From Flavobacterium sediminis (GTDB taxonomy: Bacteria > Bacteroidota > Bacteroidia > Flavobacteriales > Flavobacteriaceae), in NCBI RefSeq assembly GCF_003148385.1, contig NZ_CP029463.1:1426001-1490000 (forward strand): 64,000 bases of DNA, given 5' to 3'. The translations under genes were made by a program, and so were the position numbers. Below the pieces are notes generated by a model. The model ran no database searches and was not told where the DNA came from. It saw nothing but the letters and a program-made list of their open reading frames with translations. Shown piece by piece: positions 27,478 to 38,300 of this stretch. Every line of letters begins with the position of its first letter. Within the stretch, counting starts at the first letter, position 1.

Positions 27478-27852
27478 TTAATTTTCAGGCTTTTTTTCCG
27501 GAAGAATTTCTAAAAAATAATAGACGATCTCCCCGATAATCCCCGTAAAAACAAAAAGTAAAACCCAAACCAACACTTTATTTCCTGTCTCTCTTTTATT
27601 TGATTTTGTCAAATGAATAATGTCAAAAACTTTAACTCCTATAGAGACAAACATTGTTATGATTATAATAACAAATGCACTTAAAAATCCGCTTAAAACA
27701 TCTGCCGGCGGATTTTCCTGATCTTGGTTCTCAAAAGAAGGAATAGTATTTATAAAAAAACTAAAAAAGAAAATGAAATACGCTATCATCCCTATTACAG
27801 GAAGAAAGTGTAAAATTCCTATTAGTATTTTTTGATTTTTTGATAGATTCAT
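27478..27852 (-). CDS. Small three-helix membrane protein in the suf operon
   Basis: 124 residues with three hydrophobic segments (about 10-32, 50-75, 93-115). The last one, LVWVLLFVFTGIIGEIVYYFL, resembles the short PLDc_N-type helix pair. Spacings to its neighbours are 17 and 18 bases, so it is co-transcribed with sufB and the flavodoxin gene. Function unknown. Confidence 0.6.
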   Translation of the reverse strand: MNLSKNQKILIGILHFLPVIGMIAYFIFFFSFFINTIPSFENQDQENPPADVLSGFLSAFVIIIITMFVSIGVKVFDIIHLTKSNKRETGNKVLVWVLLFVFTGIIGEIVYYFLEILPEKKPEN

Positions 27853-27869
27853 TATTCAAGAACATTAAT

Positions 27870-29318
27870 TTATCCTACGGAACCTTCTAATGAAATTTCT
27901 AATAATTTTTGCGCCTCTACAGCAAATTCCATCGGTAGTTTATTCAACACTTCTCTACTGAAACCATTCACAATAAGTGCAATAGCTTTTTCAGTAGGAA
28001 TACCTCTTTGATTACAGTAAAACACTTGGTCTTCCCCTATCTTTGAAGTTGTGGCCTCATGCTCTATCTGTGCCGTTGAATTTTTACTTTCAATATAAGG
28101 AAACGTATGCGCTCCGCACTCATTTCCCATTAACAACGAATCACATTGCGAAAAGTTACGTGCATTTTCTGCTCTGGAGCTAACCTGTACCAACCCGCGA
28201 TAACTATTTTGCGATTTTCCGGCAGAAATACCTTTTGAAATAATCGTAGATTTAGTATTGTTGCCCAAATGGATCATTTTTGTTCCTGTATCAGCTTGCT
28301 GAAAATTATTGGTCACTGCAATTGAGTAAAATTCTCCTACTGAATTGTCTCCTTTTAATATACAAGAAGGATATTTCCAGGTTACTGCCGAACCTGTTTC
28401 TACTTGTGTCCAGGAAATTTTAGCATTCTTCTCACACAAACCTCTCTTGGTAACAAAATTGTAAACTCCTCCTTTGCCTTCTTTGTTTCCTGGATACCAA
28501 TTTTGAACTGTCGAATATTTTATTTCTGCGTCTTCCAACGCAATCAATTCTACAACTGCTGCATGCAATTGATTTTCATCGCGCATGGGTGCGGTACAAC
28601 CTTCCAGATACGAAACATAACTACCTTCATCGGCAATTACCAATGTTCGCTCGAACTGACCGGTCCCTCCCTGATTAATACGGAAATAGGTCGATAACTC
28701 CATCGGACAACGAACGCCTTTAGGAATGTAACAAAAACTTCCGTCTGAGAATACTGCTGAATTTAATGCCGCATAGAAATTATCCGTTTTAGGTACGACT
28801 GTTCCTAAATATTTTTTTACTAATTCCGGGTGATTTTGAATCGCTTCGGAAATAGAACAGAAGATAATTCCTTTTTCTGCTAATGTTTTTTTGAAAGTCG
28901 TAGCTACTGAAACGGAATCCATTACAATATCTACAGCTACTCCGGCTAATTGTTTTTGCTCATCAATCGAAATACCTAATTTCTTGAATGTCTCCAATAA
29001 TTCGGGATCAACCTCATCTAAACTCTGGTATTTATCCTTTTTCTTAGGTGCAGAATAATAGGACACCGACTGGAAATCCGGTTTTTCATAATGTACATTC
29101 GCCCATTCCGGCTCAGACATTTCATTCCAAACCCGAAACGCTTCCAAACGCCATTCTGTCATCCATTCCGGCTCGTTTTTCTTTTTCGAAATAGCACGAA
29201 CAATTTCTTCATTCAAGCCCGCAGGAAAAGTCTCCGATTCTATATCGGTATAGAACCCGTACTCATATTCCTTTGAAGCCAGTTCTTCTTTTAAATGTTC
29301 TTCTGTATACTTACTCAT
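27870..29318 (-). CDS. sufB: Fe-S cluster assembly protein SufB
   Basis: 482 residues. The main scaffold on which the cluster forms. Diagnostic segments are [42 protein letters not shown] and the sufB/D core [17 protein letters not shown]. It follows sufA by 43 bases at the head of the operon. Confidence 0.97.
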   Translation of the reverse strand: MSKYTEEHLKEELASKEYEYGFYTDIESETFPAGLNEEIVRAISKKKNEPEWMTEWRLEAFRVWNEMSEPEWANVHYEKPDFQSVSYYSAPKKKDKYQSLDEVDPELLETFKKLGISIDEQKQLAGVAVDIVMDSVSVATTFKKTLAEKGIIFCSISEAIQNHPELVKKYLGTVVPKTDNFYAALNSAVFSDGSFCYIPKGVRCPMELSTYFRINQGGTGQFERTLVIADEGSYVSYLEGCTAPMRDENQLHAAVVELIALEDAEIKYSTVQNWYPGNKEGKGGVYNFVTKRGLCEKNAKISWTQVETGSAVTWKYPSCILKGDNSVGEFYSIAVTNNFQQADTGTKMIHLGNNTKSTIISKGISAGKSQNSYRGLVQVSSRAENARNFSQCDSLLMGNECGAHTFPYIESKNSTAQIEHEATTSKIGEDQVFYCNQRGIPTEKAIALIVNGFSREVLNKLPMEFAVEAQKLLEISLEGSVG

Positions 29319-29361
29319 AAAATTAAGTCTGATATAGACATATCTTATTTTTGTTTTTTAA

Positions 29362-29691
29362 CTAAAGGGAGAAACTCTCTCCGCATCCACAAGTTCTGTT
29401 TGCATTAGGATTATTAAATACAAACCCCTTTCCGTTCAGACCTCCTGAATATTCCAATGTTGTACCTATCAAATACAAAAAACTTTTCTTGTCAACTAAA
29501 ATCTTAACCCCATTGTCTTCAAACAACTTATCGTCATCTCTTTGAACGGAATCAAATTTCAACTCATAGGACAAACCACTACATCCGCCGCTTTTTACTC
29601 CTACACGAATAAAATCTTTAACGGCATCAAAACCATCTTCCTGCATTAATTCAATGGCTTTTTTCTTTGCAGAATCCGACACTTTTATCAT
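29362..29691 (-). CDS. sufA: A-type Fe-S carrier (SufA/IscA/HesB family)
   Basis: 109 residues with the three ligand cysteines in GGCSGLSYEL and RTCGCGESF. It accepts clusters from SufBCD and passes them to apoproteins. It is the first gene of the suf operon. The symbol follows the operon context; iscA would fit the family equally well. Confidence 0.92.
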   Translation of the reverse strand: MIKVSDSAKKKAIELMQEDGFDAVKDFIRVGVKSGGCSGLSYELKFDSVQRDDDKLFEDNGVKILVDKKSFLYLIGTTLEYSGGLNGKGFVFNNPNANRTCGCGESFSL

Positions 29692-29721
29692 ACCTTAAAT
29701 TGATTTTGTCTAAATTAACCG

Positions 29722-29729
29722 CAAAGATA
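29722..29729 (-). promoter_or_regulatory. Predicted -7 box of the suf operon
   Basis: Minus-strand TATCTTTG matches TAnnTTTG, 30 bases before the sufA start. No convincing -33 TTG lies at the normal spacing. The rest of 29700-29930 shows nothing else I can support. Confidence 0.45.
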
Positions 29730-29932
29730 TGGTTTTTAACACTCATTTCATAGCTTATAACATTTTTATAACTTATGAATCTATAAGATTTCTTTATACA
29801 AAAAAGCAGGAAATCCTCCCCTTTTCCTTTATCATATCACAAAAAAATTAAACTTTATATTCTGCTTTTCTGAATTGTATTCAGTACTTTTAGCTTTTGA
29901 ATGTTAATTTTATAAAAATCCCCTATAGCAAA

Positions 29933-30793
29933 ATGAAAATTCATGCAATTGAAGCCGGCAATTTCAAATTAGACGGAGGAGCAATGTTCGGAGTTGTTCC
30001 CAAAACTATCTGGAACAAGACCAATCCGGCAGATCATAACAACCTGATTGATATAGCTGCCCGATGTATGCTGATTGAAGACGGTAATCGCTTAATTTTA
30101 ATTGATACCGGAATGGGCAACAAGCAGTCGGATAAATTTTTCGGTTACTATTCTCTTTGGGGAGATTTTTCTCTGGAAAAATCTTTAAAAGAAAAAGGGT
30201 TTCACCCTGATGATATAACTGATGTTTTCATGACTCACCTGCATTTTGACCATTGTGGCGGAAGTGTAAACTGGAACAAAGACAGAACCGGATATGAAAC
30301 TGCCTTTAAAAATGCTACGTACTGGAGCAATAAAGACCATTGGCAATGGGCAACTGTTCCTAATGTACGAGAAAAAGCATCTTTTTTAAAAGAAAATATC
30401 TTGCCTATGGAAGAGAGCGGACAACTTAAATTCATAGAAAAACCGGATGGAGATTATTTAGCTGAAAGCCCACTTGGATTCGGAATTCTCTTTGTAGATG
30501 GACATACCGAAAAGCAGATGTTGCCGCACCTTCAATACGAAGGCAAAACGTTAGTATTTTGTGCAGATTTATTAGCAACTGCCGGACACATTCCTATTCC
30601 TTACGTTATGGGATATGATACCCGTCCTTTACTAACCGTAGATGAAAAAGCGAAATTCATGAATAAAGCTGCTGACGAAGATTATTTATTATGGCTGGAA
30701 CATGATGCACACAACCAGATCATAACTGTTCAACATACTGAAAAAGGGGTTCGCTTAAAAGAAGTTATGACTTGTGAAGAAGTCTTAAAATAG
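29933..30793 (+). CDS. MBL-fold metallo-hydrolase
   Basis: 286 residues from the ATG at 29933; the longer frame would start at a TTG at 29897 that overlaps a promoter-like TAGCTTTTG. The metal motif THLHFDHCGG is complete, with a later His in FVDGHTEKQM and Asp in FCADLLATAGHIP. It resembles the lactonase/arylsulfatase-like branch of the family. The substrate is unknown. Confidence 0.88.
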   Translation: MKIHAIEAGNFKLDGGAMFGVVPKTIWNKTNPADHNNLIDIAARCMLIEDGNRLILIDTGMGNKQSDKFFGYYSLWGDFSLEKSLKEKGFHPDDITDVFMTHLHFDHCGGSVNWNKDRTGYETAFKNATYWSNKDHWQWATVPNVREKASFLKENILPMEESGQLKFIEKPDGDYLAESPLGFGILFVDGHTEKQMLPHLQYEGKTLVFCADLLATAGHIPIPYVMGYDTRPLLTVDEKAKFMNKAADEDYLLWLEHDAHNQIITVQHTEKGVRLKEVMTCEEVLK

Positions 30794-30860
30794 TGTTAAT
30801 TGTGTAACAAATTAGAGTTTTTATATACGTATTACCCAATAATTAATGATTTAAGAAATA

Positions 30861-32450
30861 ATGAAAAAAATTAATCCTTTCTATGTCTCTGCCTTACTAG
30901 CTTTAGCTTTGGTAAGTTGTGGACCTCAAAAAATGATTTCTACTCCTATAGAAAACGTTGATAACCTTCCTCTTAAAATCACGCCTCTTGCTGAAAAAGA
31001 TCTAAAAAGATGGAGTGACTTGGATTTAGTAAAAGACACTGTTCCCGGAATGAGCGTTGACAGAGCTTATGCTGAATTACTTAAAGGGAAAAAAGGACAA
31101 ACAGTTATTGTAGGAGTTGTAGACTCCGGTGTTGATATCAACCATGAAGATCTACAAGGAAAAATCTGGACTAACCCGAAAGAAATTGCAGGTAACGGAA
31201 TTGATGACGATAAAAACGGTTATATCGACGATATCCACGGATGGAACTTTTTAGGCGATGCCGTTAACGAGCAATTAGAATTGACTCGTATTGTAAAAAA
31301 AGGACCGAGAACTCCGGAATACAATAAAGCTAAAGCTGAATTAGATGAAAAACTAAAAGAACTTCAGCCTGCTAAGATGCAATTAGACATGATTCTAAAT
31401 GCGGAAAAAACAATTGCAGATAAATTAGGTAAAAAAGATTTCACTTTAGCTGAAGTTCAAGCTATTCAAACAACAGATACAGGCTTAACACAAGCAAAAG
31501 CTATGTTTGAAAACATTTTAGCAAAAACAGATAAAGCTGGTTTCGACAAACAAATCGAAAGCTATAAAGATTATGTTTACGGTCAATTGAATTACAACTT
31601 AAATGTTGAATTTGACGGACGTTCAATTGTTGGCGACAATCCGGAAGACATCACAGATACTAAATATGGTAACAATAATGTGATCGGTCCGGTTGCTAAA
31701 GAAGCAAAACACGGAACTCACGTTGCGGGTATTATTGCTCAGGTTAGAGATAACAATTTAGGAGGCGACGGTGTAGCCACTAATGCTAAAATATTAGCTG
31801 TAAGAGCAGTGCCAAACGGAGACGAGTATGACAAAGATATTGCTTTAGGTATTCGCTATGCAGTAGACAACGGCGCTAAAGTAATCAACGGTTCATTCGG
31901 TAAATATTTTTCACCTCACAAAGAGTGGGTACAAGATGCTTTAAAATATGCCGCTGAAAAAGACGTTTTAGTAATTTTTGCTGCCGGTAATGAATCGTAT
32001 GATCTAGATGTAATTAACAAATATCCAAGTGATTCTTACGACGGTGAGCCTGAAATCTCAAACAATGTATTGATCATTGGTGCATTAAATGTTGAGTATG
32101 GTTCTAAAATGGTAGCCCCTTTCTCAAACTACGGAAAACGCAATGTAGACATCTTTGCTCCGGGTATGAAAATTTACGCTACTACACCGGAAAACACGTA
32201 TGAATATTTACAAGGAACTTCAATGGCTTCTCCAAATGTAGCCGGAGTTGCAGCTTTAATCCGTTCTTATTATCCTAAATTAACGGCTGCACAAGTAAAA
32301 CAAATCATCATGGAAAGTGGTATTTCGCTTAAAAATGATATTAAGGCAGGTGAAGACCAGCACAAAGCTAATTTTTCTGAAGTTTCTAAAACCGGAAAAA
32401 TCGTAAACGCATATAATGCTCTGATCTTGGCTGAAAAAATGTCAAAATAA
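30861..32450 (+). CDS. S8 family serine protease (subtilase), lipoprotein
   Basis: 529 residues. A lipoprotein signal ends at LVSCG (Cys about 20). The catalytic triad is complete: Asp in GVVDSGVDINHED, His in KHGTHVAGI, Ser in GTSMASPNVAG, with the oxyanion Asn in FAAGNESYD. An insert of about 120 helical residues lies between Asp and His, as in several Bacteroidota subtilases. It is expected in the periplasm or on the cell surface. The M1 peptidase follows after a terminator. Confidence 0.93.
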   Translation: MKKINPFYVSALLALALVSCGPQKMISTPIENVDNLPLKITPLAEKDLKRWSDLDLVKDTVPGMSVDRAYAELLKGKKGQTVIVGVVDSGVDINHEDLQGKIWTNPKEIAGNGIDDDKNGYIDDIHGWNFLGDAVNEQLELTRIVKKGPRTPEYNKAKAELDEKLKELQPAKMQLDMILNAEKTIADKLGKKDFTLAEVQAIQTTDTGLTQAKAMFENILAKTDKAGFDKQIESYKDYVYGQLNYNLNVEFDGRSIVGDNPEDITDTKYGNNNVIGPVAKEAKHGTHVAGIIAQVRDNNLGGDGVATNAKILAVRAVPNGDEYDKDIALGIRYAVDNGAKVINGSFGKYFSPHKEWVQDALKYAAEKDVLVIFAAGNESYDLDVINKYPSDSYDGEPEISNNVLIIGALNVEYGSKMVAPFSNYGKRNVDIFAPGMKIYATTPENTYEYLQGTSMASPNVAGVAALIRSYYPKLTAAQVKQIIMESGISLKNDIKAGEDQHKANFSEVSKTGKIVNAYNALILAEKMSK

Positions 32451-32472
32451 CCATTTGACCAATCAATAATGA

Positions 32473-32517
32473 AAACCACGAATTCACAACTAAAGTTTTG
32501 TGTTTTCGTGGTTTTTT
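32473..32517 (+). terminator. Intrinsic terminator after the S8 protease gene
   Basis: AACCACGAA and TTCGTGGTT pair around a longer, partly paired loop (CACAAC/GTTTTGTG) and run into six T residues. Confidence 0.82.
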
Positions 32518-32543
32518 AGTTACTTGATAAAAATTTTAAAAAA

Positions 32544-34430
32544 ATGAAAAAAATAGCAATCTTTTCTCTTTTTTCACTTTTAGGTTTTAGCCAAAACAAT
32601 CCTAATCCGGGATATTGGCAACAACATGTCGATTACAAAATGGAAGTTGACATGAATGTGAAAAATTTTCAATATAAAGGAAAACAAGAATTAGTTTATA
32701 CGAACAACTCCTCTGACACTTTATATCGTGTATTCTATCATTTATATCCTAACGCCTTTCAACCGGGTAGTGCCATGGATGCTCGTTTAACCAGTATTTC
32801 TGATCCGGACAAGCGAATGGTAAAAACTTTTAAACAAGCCGATAAAGAAATATATGAAAGCCGAATAAGCCAACTAAAACCGGATGAAATAGGTTATTTA
32901 AAAATTTCCAATTTAAAACAAGATGGTACAACTGCTGAAACTAAAGAAGAAGGCACTATTTTAGAGGTGAAATTAACTAAGCCTCTTTTACCTCATCAAA
33001 AAACTACGTTCACTTTAGATTTTGACGGTCAGGTTCCATTGCAAGTGCGTCGTTCCGGAAGAAATTCTGAAGAAGGCATTGCGCTTTCTATGACACAATG
33101 GTACCCGAAAATGGCAGAGTACGACTTTGAAGGTTGGCACGCTGATCCTTATATCGGAAGAGAATTTCACGGAGTTTGGGGGAATTTTGATGTCAAAATT
33201 ACTATAGACAAAGAGTATACTATTGGCGGAACCGGCTATTTACAAAACAAAAATGAAATCGGTCATGGTTATGAAGATAAAGGCGTAACGGTAAAACACC
33301 CCAGAAAAACTAAAACTTTAACCTGGCATTTTATAGCACCAAACGTACACGATTTTGCATGGGGTGCTGACAATGAATATATTCACGATAAAATCACAGG
33401 ACCAGACAATGTAGAACTACATTTCTTCTATAAAAACAAGAAAGAAAACCTTGAAAACTGGAAGAAAATGCAACCTAAAACGGCTGAATTATTAGATTTC
33501 TACAACAAAACAGTTGGTCCTTACCCTTACAAACAATATTCTGTTGTACAAGGCGGAGACGGCGGAATGGAATATGCTATGTGTACGTTAATTACCGGTA
33601 ACAGAAGCTATGGAAGTTTAGTTGGTGTAACTGCTCATGAATTCGCACATTCTTGGTTCCAACATATTTTAGCATCAAACGAAAGCAAACACGAATGGAT
33701 GGATGAAGGCTTTACTTCCTTTATTTCTGATTTAGCCATGGAACAAGTATTGCCATCCAAAAAGAAAGAAGGAGAAGATCAAAATCCGTTTCAGAGCGCT
33801 TACGGAAATTATCGTTATTTAGTAAAAACAGGAAAAGAGCAACCGTTATCAACGCATGCTGATCGTTACGATTACAATATGGCTTACGGAATTGCAGCTT
33901 ATAGTAAAGGAGAGATCTTTTTAGCACAATTAGGTTATGTAATAGGAACTGATAATTTAATGAAAACATTAAAACGTTACTACTACGATTATAAATTCAC
34001 ACACCCTACGCCTAATGATATCAAACGTTCGGCTGAAAAGGTTTCAGGAGCTATTTTAGATTGGTATTTAGTAGACTGGACACAAACTACCAACACAATT
34101 GATTATGCCGTTAAATCAGTTGATGAGGAAAACGGCAAAGCCAAAGTAACATTGGAGCGTATCGGGCGCATGCCAATGCCGCTTGATCTGTTAGTAGTCT
34201 TTGAAGATGGCACTCAGAAAACCTATTACATTCCGAATACATTAATGCGTTGGGAAAAAGAAAATCCATACTCTATTGAACGAACTGTTTTAAAAGGTTG
34301 GGATTGGGCATTTCCTACTTTCAGTTTTGAAATTCCTAAATCAAAATCCGACATCAAAGCCATTGTAATAGACCCAAGCGGTTTAATGGCTGATGTAAAT
34401 TTAGACAACAACGTTTATGAGAAAAAATAA
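32544..34430 (+). CDS. M1 family zinc metallopeptidase (aminopeptidase N-like)
   Basis: 628 residues with a signal peptide (MKKIAIFSLFSLLGFSQ). Exopeptidase motif GGMEYAM and zinc motif HEFAHSW with the third ligand Glu in WMDEGFTSF identify a gluzincin of family M1. It probably trims peptides in the periplasm or on the surface. Terminators flank it, so it is a single-gene unit just left of the accessory island. Confidence 0.93.
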   Translation: MKKIAIFSLFSLLGFSQNNPNPGYWQQHVDYKMEVDMNVKNFQYKGKQELVYTNNSSDTLYRVFYHLYPNAFQPGSAMDARLTSISDPDKRMVKTFKQADKEIYESRISQLKPDEIGYLKISNLKQDGTTAETKEEGTILEVKLTKPLLPHQKTTFTLDFDGQVPLQVRRSGRNSEEGIALSMTQWYPKMAEYDFEGWHADPYIGREFHGVWGNFDVKITIDKEYTIGGTGYLQNKNEIGHGYEDKGVTVKHPRKTKTLTWHFIAPNVHDFAWGADNEYIHDKITGPDNVELHFFYKNKKENLENWKKMQPKTAELLDFYNKTVGPYPYKQYSVVQGGDGGMEYAMCTLITGNRSYGSLVGVTAHEFAHSWFQHILASNESKHEWMDEGFTSFISDLAMEQVLPSKKKEGEDQNPFQSAYGNYRYLVKTGKEQPLSTHADRYDYNMAYGIAAYSKGEIFLAQLGYVIGTDNLMKTLKRYYYDYKFTHPTPNDIKRSAEKVSGAILDWYLVDWTQTTNTIDYAVKSVDEENGKAKVTLERIGRMPMPLDLLVVFEDGTQKTYYIPNTLMRWEKENPYSIERTVLKGWDWAFPTFSFEIPKSKSDIKAIVIDPSGLMADVNLDNNVYEKK

Positions 34431-34453
34431 GCAAAACAAAATCTAATACTATT

Positions 34454-34483
34454 AAAAAAGCGGACTGTAAAGTCCGCTTTTTT
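34454..34483. terminator. Bidirectional terminator, left edge of the island
   Basis: AAAAAAGCGGACT pairs with AGTCCGCTTTTTT around GTAA. It ends the M1 gene (+) and the repressor gene (-). Confidence 0.92.
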
Positions 34484-35176
34484 AATTCATTGAATTTATT
34501 CTTATACTCGCTTTCACCAAAGCCAAAGCTCTTATCTTACTTATCTCAACTTCCTTATCCTGATGATGTTTATTTTGACTGACTAATTTCACATATTGAG
34601 GATTTTCTGCTTTCTGAATATACTTAACCATCACAAACTCTTCTCCACTCATTTCTACGCTCAATAAATACATTTCTCCCCAAAATATTTCATTTTTAAT
34701 ATCATTTATTGCTTTATACAGAACAATATCACCACTTTTCAATAAAGGATACATACTATCCCCGTCACATAAATTGCACCGTCACACTTTGGCAGGTTAG
34801 GAATGGTAATATAATCCAACGGAATATTATTGGCCGATTCTGTAAATAATGGGATCAAGCCAGCCGTTGCTTCAAGATCATACAACGGAATTTGTTGATG
34901 GTGCATAGAATAATCCGATTTCAACGGATAAGCCTGAACTGATTTGTCCATCAGGAAATCATCATCCCTAAGCATAGAACCTTCTCCGGTTAATAACCAT
35001 GTAGGGTTAAGATCCGGATATAAATTCAATATATTCTCTAATGTATTTGAACCTATATTCTTTCCTTCTTTAACAGCCTTAGAAATACTTCCTCTACCGG
35101 CATTCAAAGCATTTTCAATAGCATAAAAACTTATGCCCTTTTTCTCTAAATAAATTCCCAATCGTTCTGAAACCAT
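34482..35176 (-). pseudogene. XRE/S24 LexA-like repressor, frame-broken as given
   Basis: Two frames overlap. The first (35176 to 34739) holds an XRE helix-turn-helix (about 1-60, ending NPTWLLTGEG) and the linker with a candidate Ala-Gly cleavage site (ATAGLIP, residues 105-106), and it runs to CDGAIYVTG before going out of frame. The second (34754 to 34482) resumes with MYPLLKSGD and contains the Lys segment VMVKYIQ. Joined, they give GDSMYPLL, the S24 nucleophile motif, in a protein of about 230 residues. The join needs one extra G in the minus-strand G run (CCCC at 34760-34763). Either the read lost a base or the gene is inactive. S24 repressors often cleave themselves after DNA damage. 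It faces the 1282-residue gene. Confidence 0.85.
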
Positions 35177-35198
35177 ACGTTATAAGATTATTTTGCAA

Positions 35199-35227
35199 CA
35201 AAAATACGACTATTTTCTAAAAATCAA
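35199..35227 (-). promoter_or_regulatory. Predicted promoter of the S24 repressor gene
   Basis: Minus strand: -7 box TATTTTTG at 35199-35206 and a -33 TTG at 35225-35227, 18 bases apart. AAAAATACG on the plus strand occurs at 35200-35208 and again at 35231-35239, and GACTAT (35208) mirrors ATAGTC (35243); these repeats are candidate operators. Confidence 0.45.
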
Positions 35228-35278
35228 AATAAAAATACGCTTATAGTCAAATATTTAGACAAAAAACAACAAAAAAGA

Positions 35279-35330
35279 AGATTTTTTTCTAATTATAATT
35301 TGTATAATTGATTTTAATCTTATATATTTG
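35279..35330 (+). promoter_or_regulatory. Promoter/operator of the 1282-residue gene, shared element copy 1
   Basis: It begins AGATTTTTTTCT and ends in the -7 box TATATTTG (35323-35330), with a -33 TTG at 35300-35302, 20 bases away. A perfect inverted repeat, AATTATA-5-TATAATT, covers 35291-35309 and overlaps the -33. The same 52-base layout recurs at 50176-50227 in front of the M15 gene with about 41 of 52 positions identical and no gaps. It is a candidate binding region for the divergent S24 repressor. Confidence 0.6.
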
Positions 35331-35349
35331 CAATGTAATTACAAAAACA

Positions 35350-35363
35350 AAGAATATATTCTT
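35350..35363. promoter_or_regulatory. 14-base perfect palindrome in the leader of the 1282-residue gene
   Basis: AAGAATATATTCTT equals its own reverse complement and lies 20 bases after the -7 box, a position where a bound repressor would block transcription. The base composition is AT-rich, so chance is possible. Confidence 0.35.
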
Positions 35364-35394
35364 ATTATTAAAGTCAATTTTAATCTTTTAAACA

Positions 35395-38300
35395 ATGAGT
35401 AACGAAATTAAAAACACGCTTTTCCGCTTTGTTAGCATGAGAGCTCCTGAATTATCAACCGAACATGAAGCGAATAAAGGTTTCATTTTGCAACCCGAAA
35501 TAGCCTATGGCGAATTTAACGAAGCCATTGCAAATAAGCCGGCCGAAACAACAAAACTGGAAACACTGAAAGTAACGGCTTTAAACTTTAAACCCTTAAC
35601 AATAGAAGAAATTAAAACTTTAGACAAAAAAGTATATGATTTTTCTGTTTGGGTAGCCAAAAACAGAAGCACTATTACAGACGCTGAATTAAAAGCTAAA
35701 GCAGAAGGCATGCCTTTGTTAACAGACGAAAGCATAAAACTTATCTGGCAAAACCTTTATTACCAAGTAATCACGCAAAAGGATTTTTACGCCAAAGAAA
35801 CTTTGATGCAATTGCTTATAGCACAACATATTTTAGTAAACTATGCTTCTTTTAAAATCGAAGATCTACTAAAAGCCAAAGTGATCTTACCTAAAGCATT
35901 GTTTATCGAAGATCAAACTGAAACCGGTCTGATTGCTGCTAAAATTGCTGCTCCAACTAATGAGATCAACATTTCGAATCCGGCCATGCAAAAGCTGGAA
36001 ACAGCCGCAAAACTAAAAGAAGATAATGCCAGCTTACTTAAACTACAAAGAGAATTACAAAAAGCGGAAAAAACATATCGCAAAGAGTACGAAGCGGAAT
36101 ATCAGAAACAATTAGAAGCACATGAGTTGAAGATCAAGCCACTCTTAGATCAGTACAACAAAGATCTGGAAGCAGCCAGACAAGAATATTGTAGCGTTAA
36201 AGATCCGAACATTACGTATGATCCGAATGATCCTTGCCAGCAACCTGCTGAAGTGGCTCAGCCTGATCTGCCGAAATTTGAATTCAGCTTCAGAGATGAG
36301 ATGGATATGGATTTTCTATCCAACCAATTATCAACGGAAAGTCTTGAAGTCCTTAATACATTGATTAATCCATCAGCAATAATCAGTACCGGAAGAACGA
36401 CTGAACAAAGCCGATTATTAGAAGATTTTTCACTAGTTCAGGATTTTAATTCCTTTGAAAGCACCTATAGTGGTTTACAAGAATTAACCAATGCTAATGA
36501 TGATCTCATTTCTCAAAATCAAACAGGAAACAATAACACAACAGTTGTAATTGGAGGAACAACAATTGAAACCAATAACAACGCAAGTAATTTGGCTCCG
36601 TTTGAGTATGAAATTAAAACAAGAGAAAGAGGTACATTAAGCACTACCCGATTCATGACTTTAATGGTTGGTATTCCTGATCCTTCCTGGAGAATCTCAA
36701 GTATCACATACAAAATGACACAATTAGATGATTCTGTCATTGAAAAATCATCTACCGGAGTTATTCATTTAGGAGGCTATGATTTGTTCTTAAGTTTAAA
36801 TATGGATACTATATCCAGTGATCTTAAAGAACTATCAGCAACTGTGCAGTTTACTAATGGAAGCGAAAAAACATTTGTAATTCCTGATTTCAAATTAGCC
36901 TCAATTTACAGAGCCTTCTTAATGGATCCGGTTATCGGAACAAGTGGTGATACATCAGGAAGTGCTGTTAGTCCGGATTACACTTTTATTCCGAGCGGAT
37001 TTGGCATCAAACAATTGGGTATAGCCGATTATAATAAAGTAGAGCAAACCATTCACGGTTATGTAGAAGGTGAAGTTGCCCACATTGAAAACGTTATGGC
37101 TCGTGAATACAAAGAGAAAGCGACAAGACGTTTACGAAAAAGTGAAGTTACGGAAACTACTTCCACCGAAACCGAAAAAGAACAATTGACCGATACCTCA
37201 ACAGTTAATCGTTTTGAAATGCAGAATGAGGTTTCAAATGTTATTGCAAACAGTAAAGATTTCTCTGCAGGAGCAAGTTTCAGTGCTCAATGGGGTTCAA
37301 AAGTTGCCGGACCGCGTTTTGGCTTAAACACGAATGCAAACTATGCTACTCATAACTCAAAAGAGCAAAGTACACGTCAGGCAATGACCAATGCTAAAGA
37401 GATCACGGAAAGAGCCTTAGACCGCATTGTTACCAAAGTAAAAGAAGAGCGTATTGAGAAAATTGTAGAAGAGTTTGAAGAAAACAACACACATGGCTTT
37501 GACAATCGTAAAGGCGATAAACATGTGGTAGGCGTTTACCGTTGGGTAGACAAAGTCTTCAAAAACCAGATCGTTAATTACGGTAAGCGTTTAATGTTTG
37601 AGTTTATGGTTCCGGAACCGGCAAAACTACATAAACTAGCTTTAGGTTCATTGGTACAAACCAAAACAGCTATGACGTTGGAAAAACCAATTGATCCAAG
37701 AACAGCAGAAGATTTCACCTTAACGGATTACTCACAATTAACCAATGATAAGCTAAAATATTGGACCGGAAAATATAAAGTTGAGTTTGAAACCCAACCG
37801 GAAAACTTTATAGAAATCTCTAAGGCTTTCGACGGAAGAGACCCATCATTTGGTGGTCATGATGACGGTAAAGTACAAATTGTATCCGGAAACGGAGATT
37901 TGGATATACCTGAAAATTATGTTGTAAAAAGTGTTGATTATGCATTCGGAACCTATCCACATAATTTTAAAGGTGCACATCAAGCTAATTTAACGATAGG
38001 CGGTAAGAGTTCTACTTGGATAATTGGTACTGCACAGACATTAAAAACAGGTACTATAAGTAGTTTAAACATTGAAAAAAAGCTGTCTTATTCCTTTTCA
38101 ACCGGAGAAAGTCCGATTATTTCCGGAAGTATTCGAGCAAAATGTTATTTAAATAATAACTCTATTGAAAAATGGAAACAAGAAACCTTCAACGCCATTA
38201 TTAAAGCTTATGAAGAAGCATTAGCAACTTATAACGATGCGCTAGCTGAAAAACAAGCCGAAGGTGTTCAAATTTTGGGTACAAATCCATTATTCTATCG

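Noticed and set aside
28404..28697. Antisense frame of 97 codons inside sufB
   Set aside because: Lies wholly within a well-conserved gene and resembles no protein; typical shadow frame.
34482..35176. Repressor break as programmed frameshifting
   Set aside because: No slippery heptamer or downstream structure is evident, and the same one-G lesion occurs in two unrelated genes.
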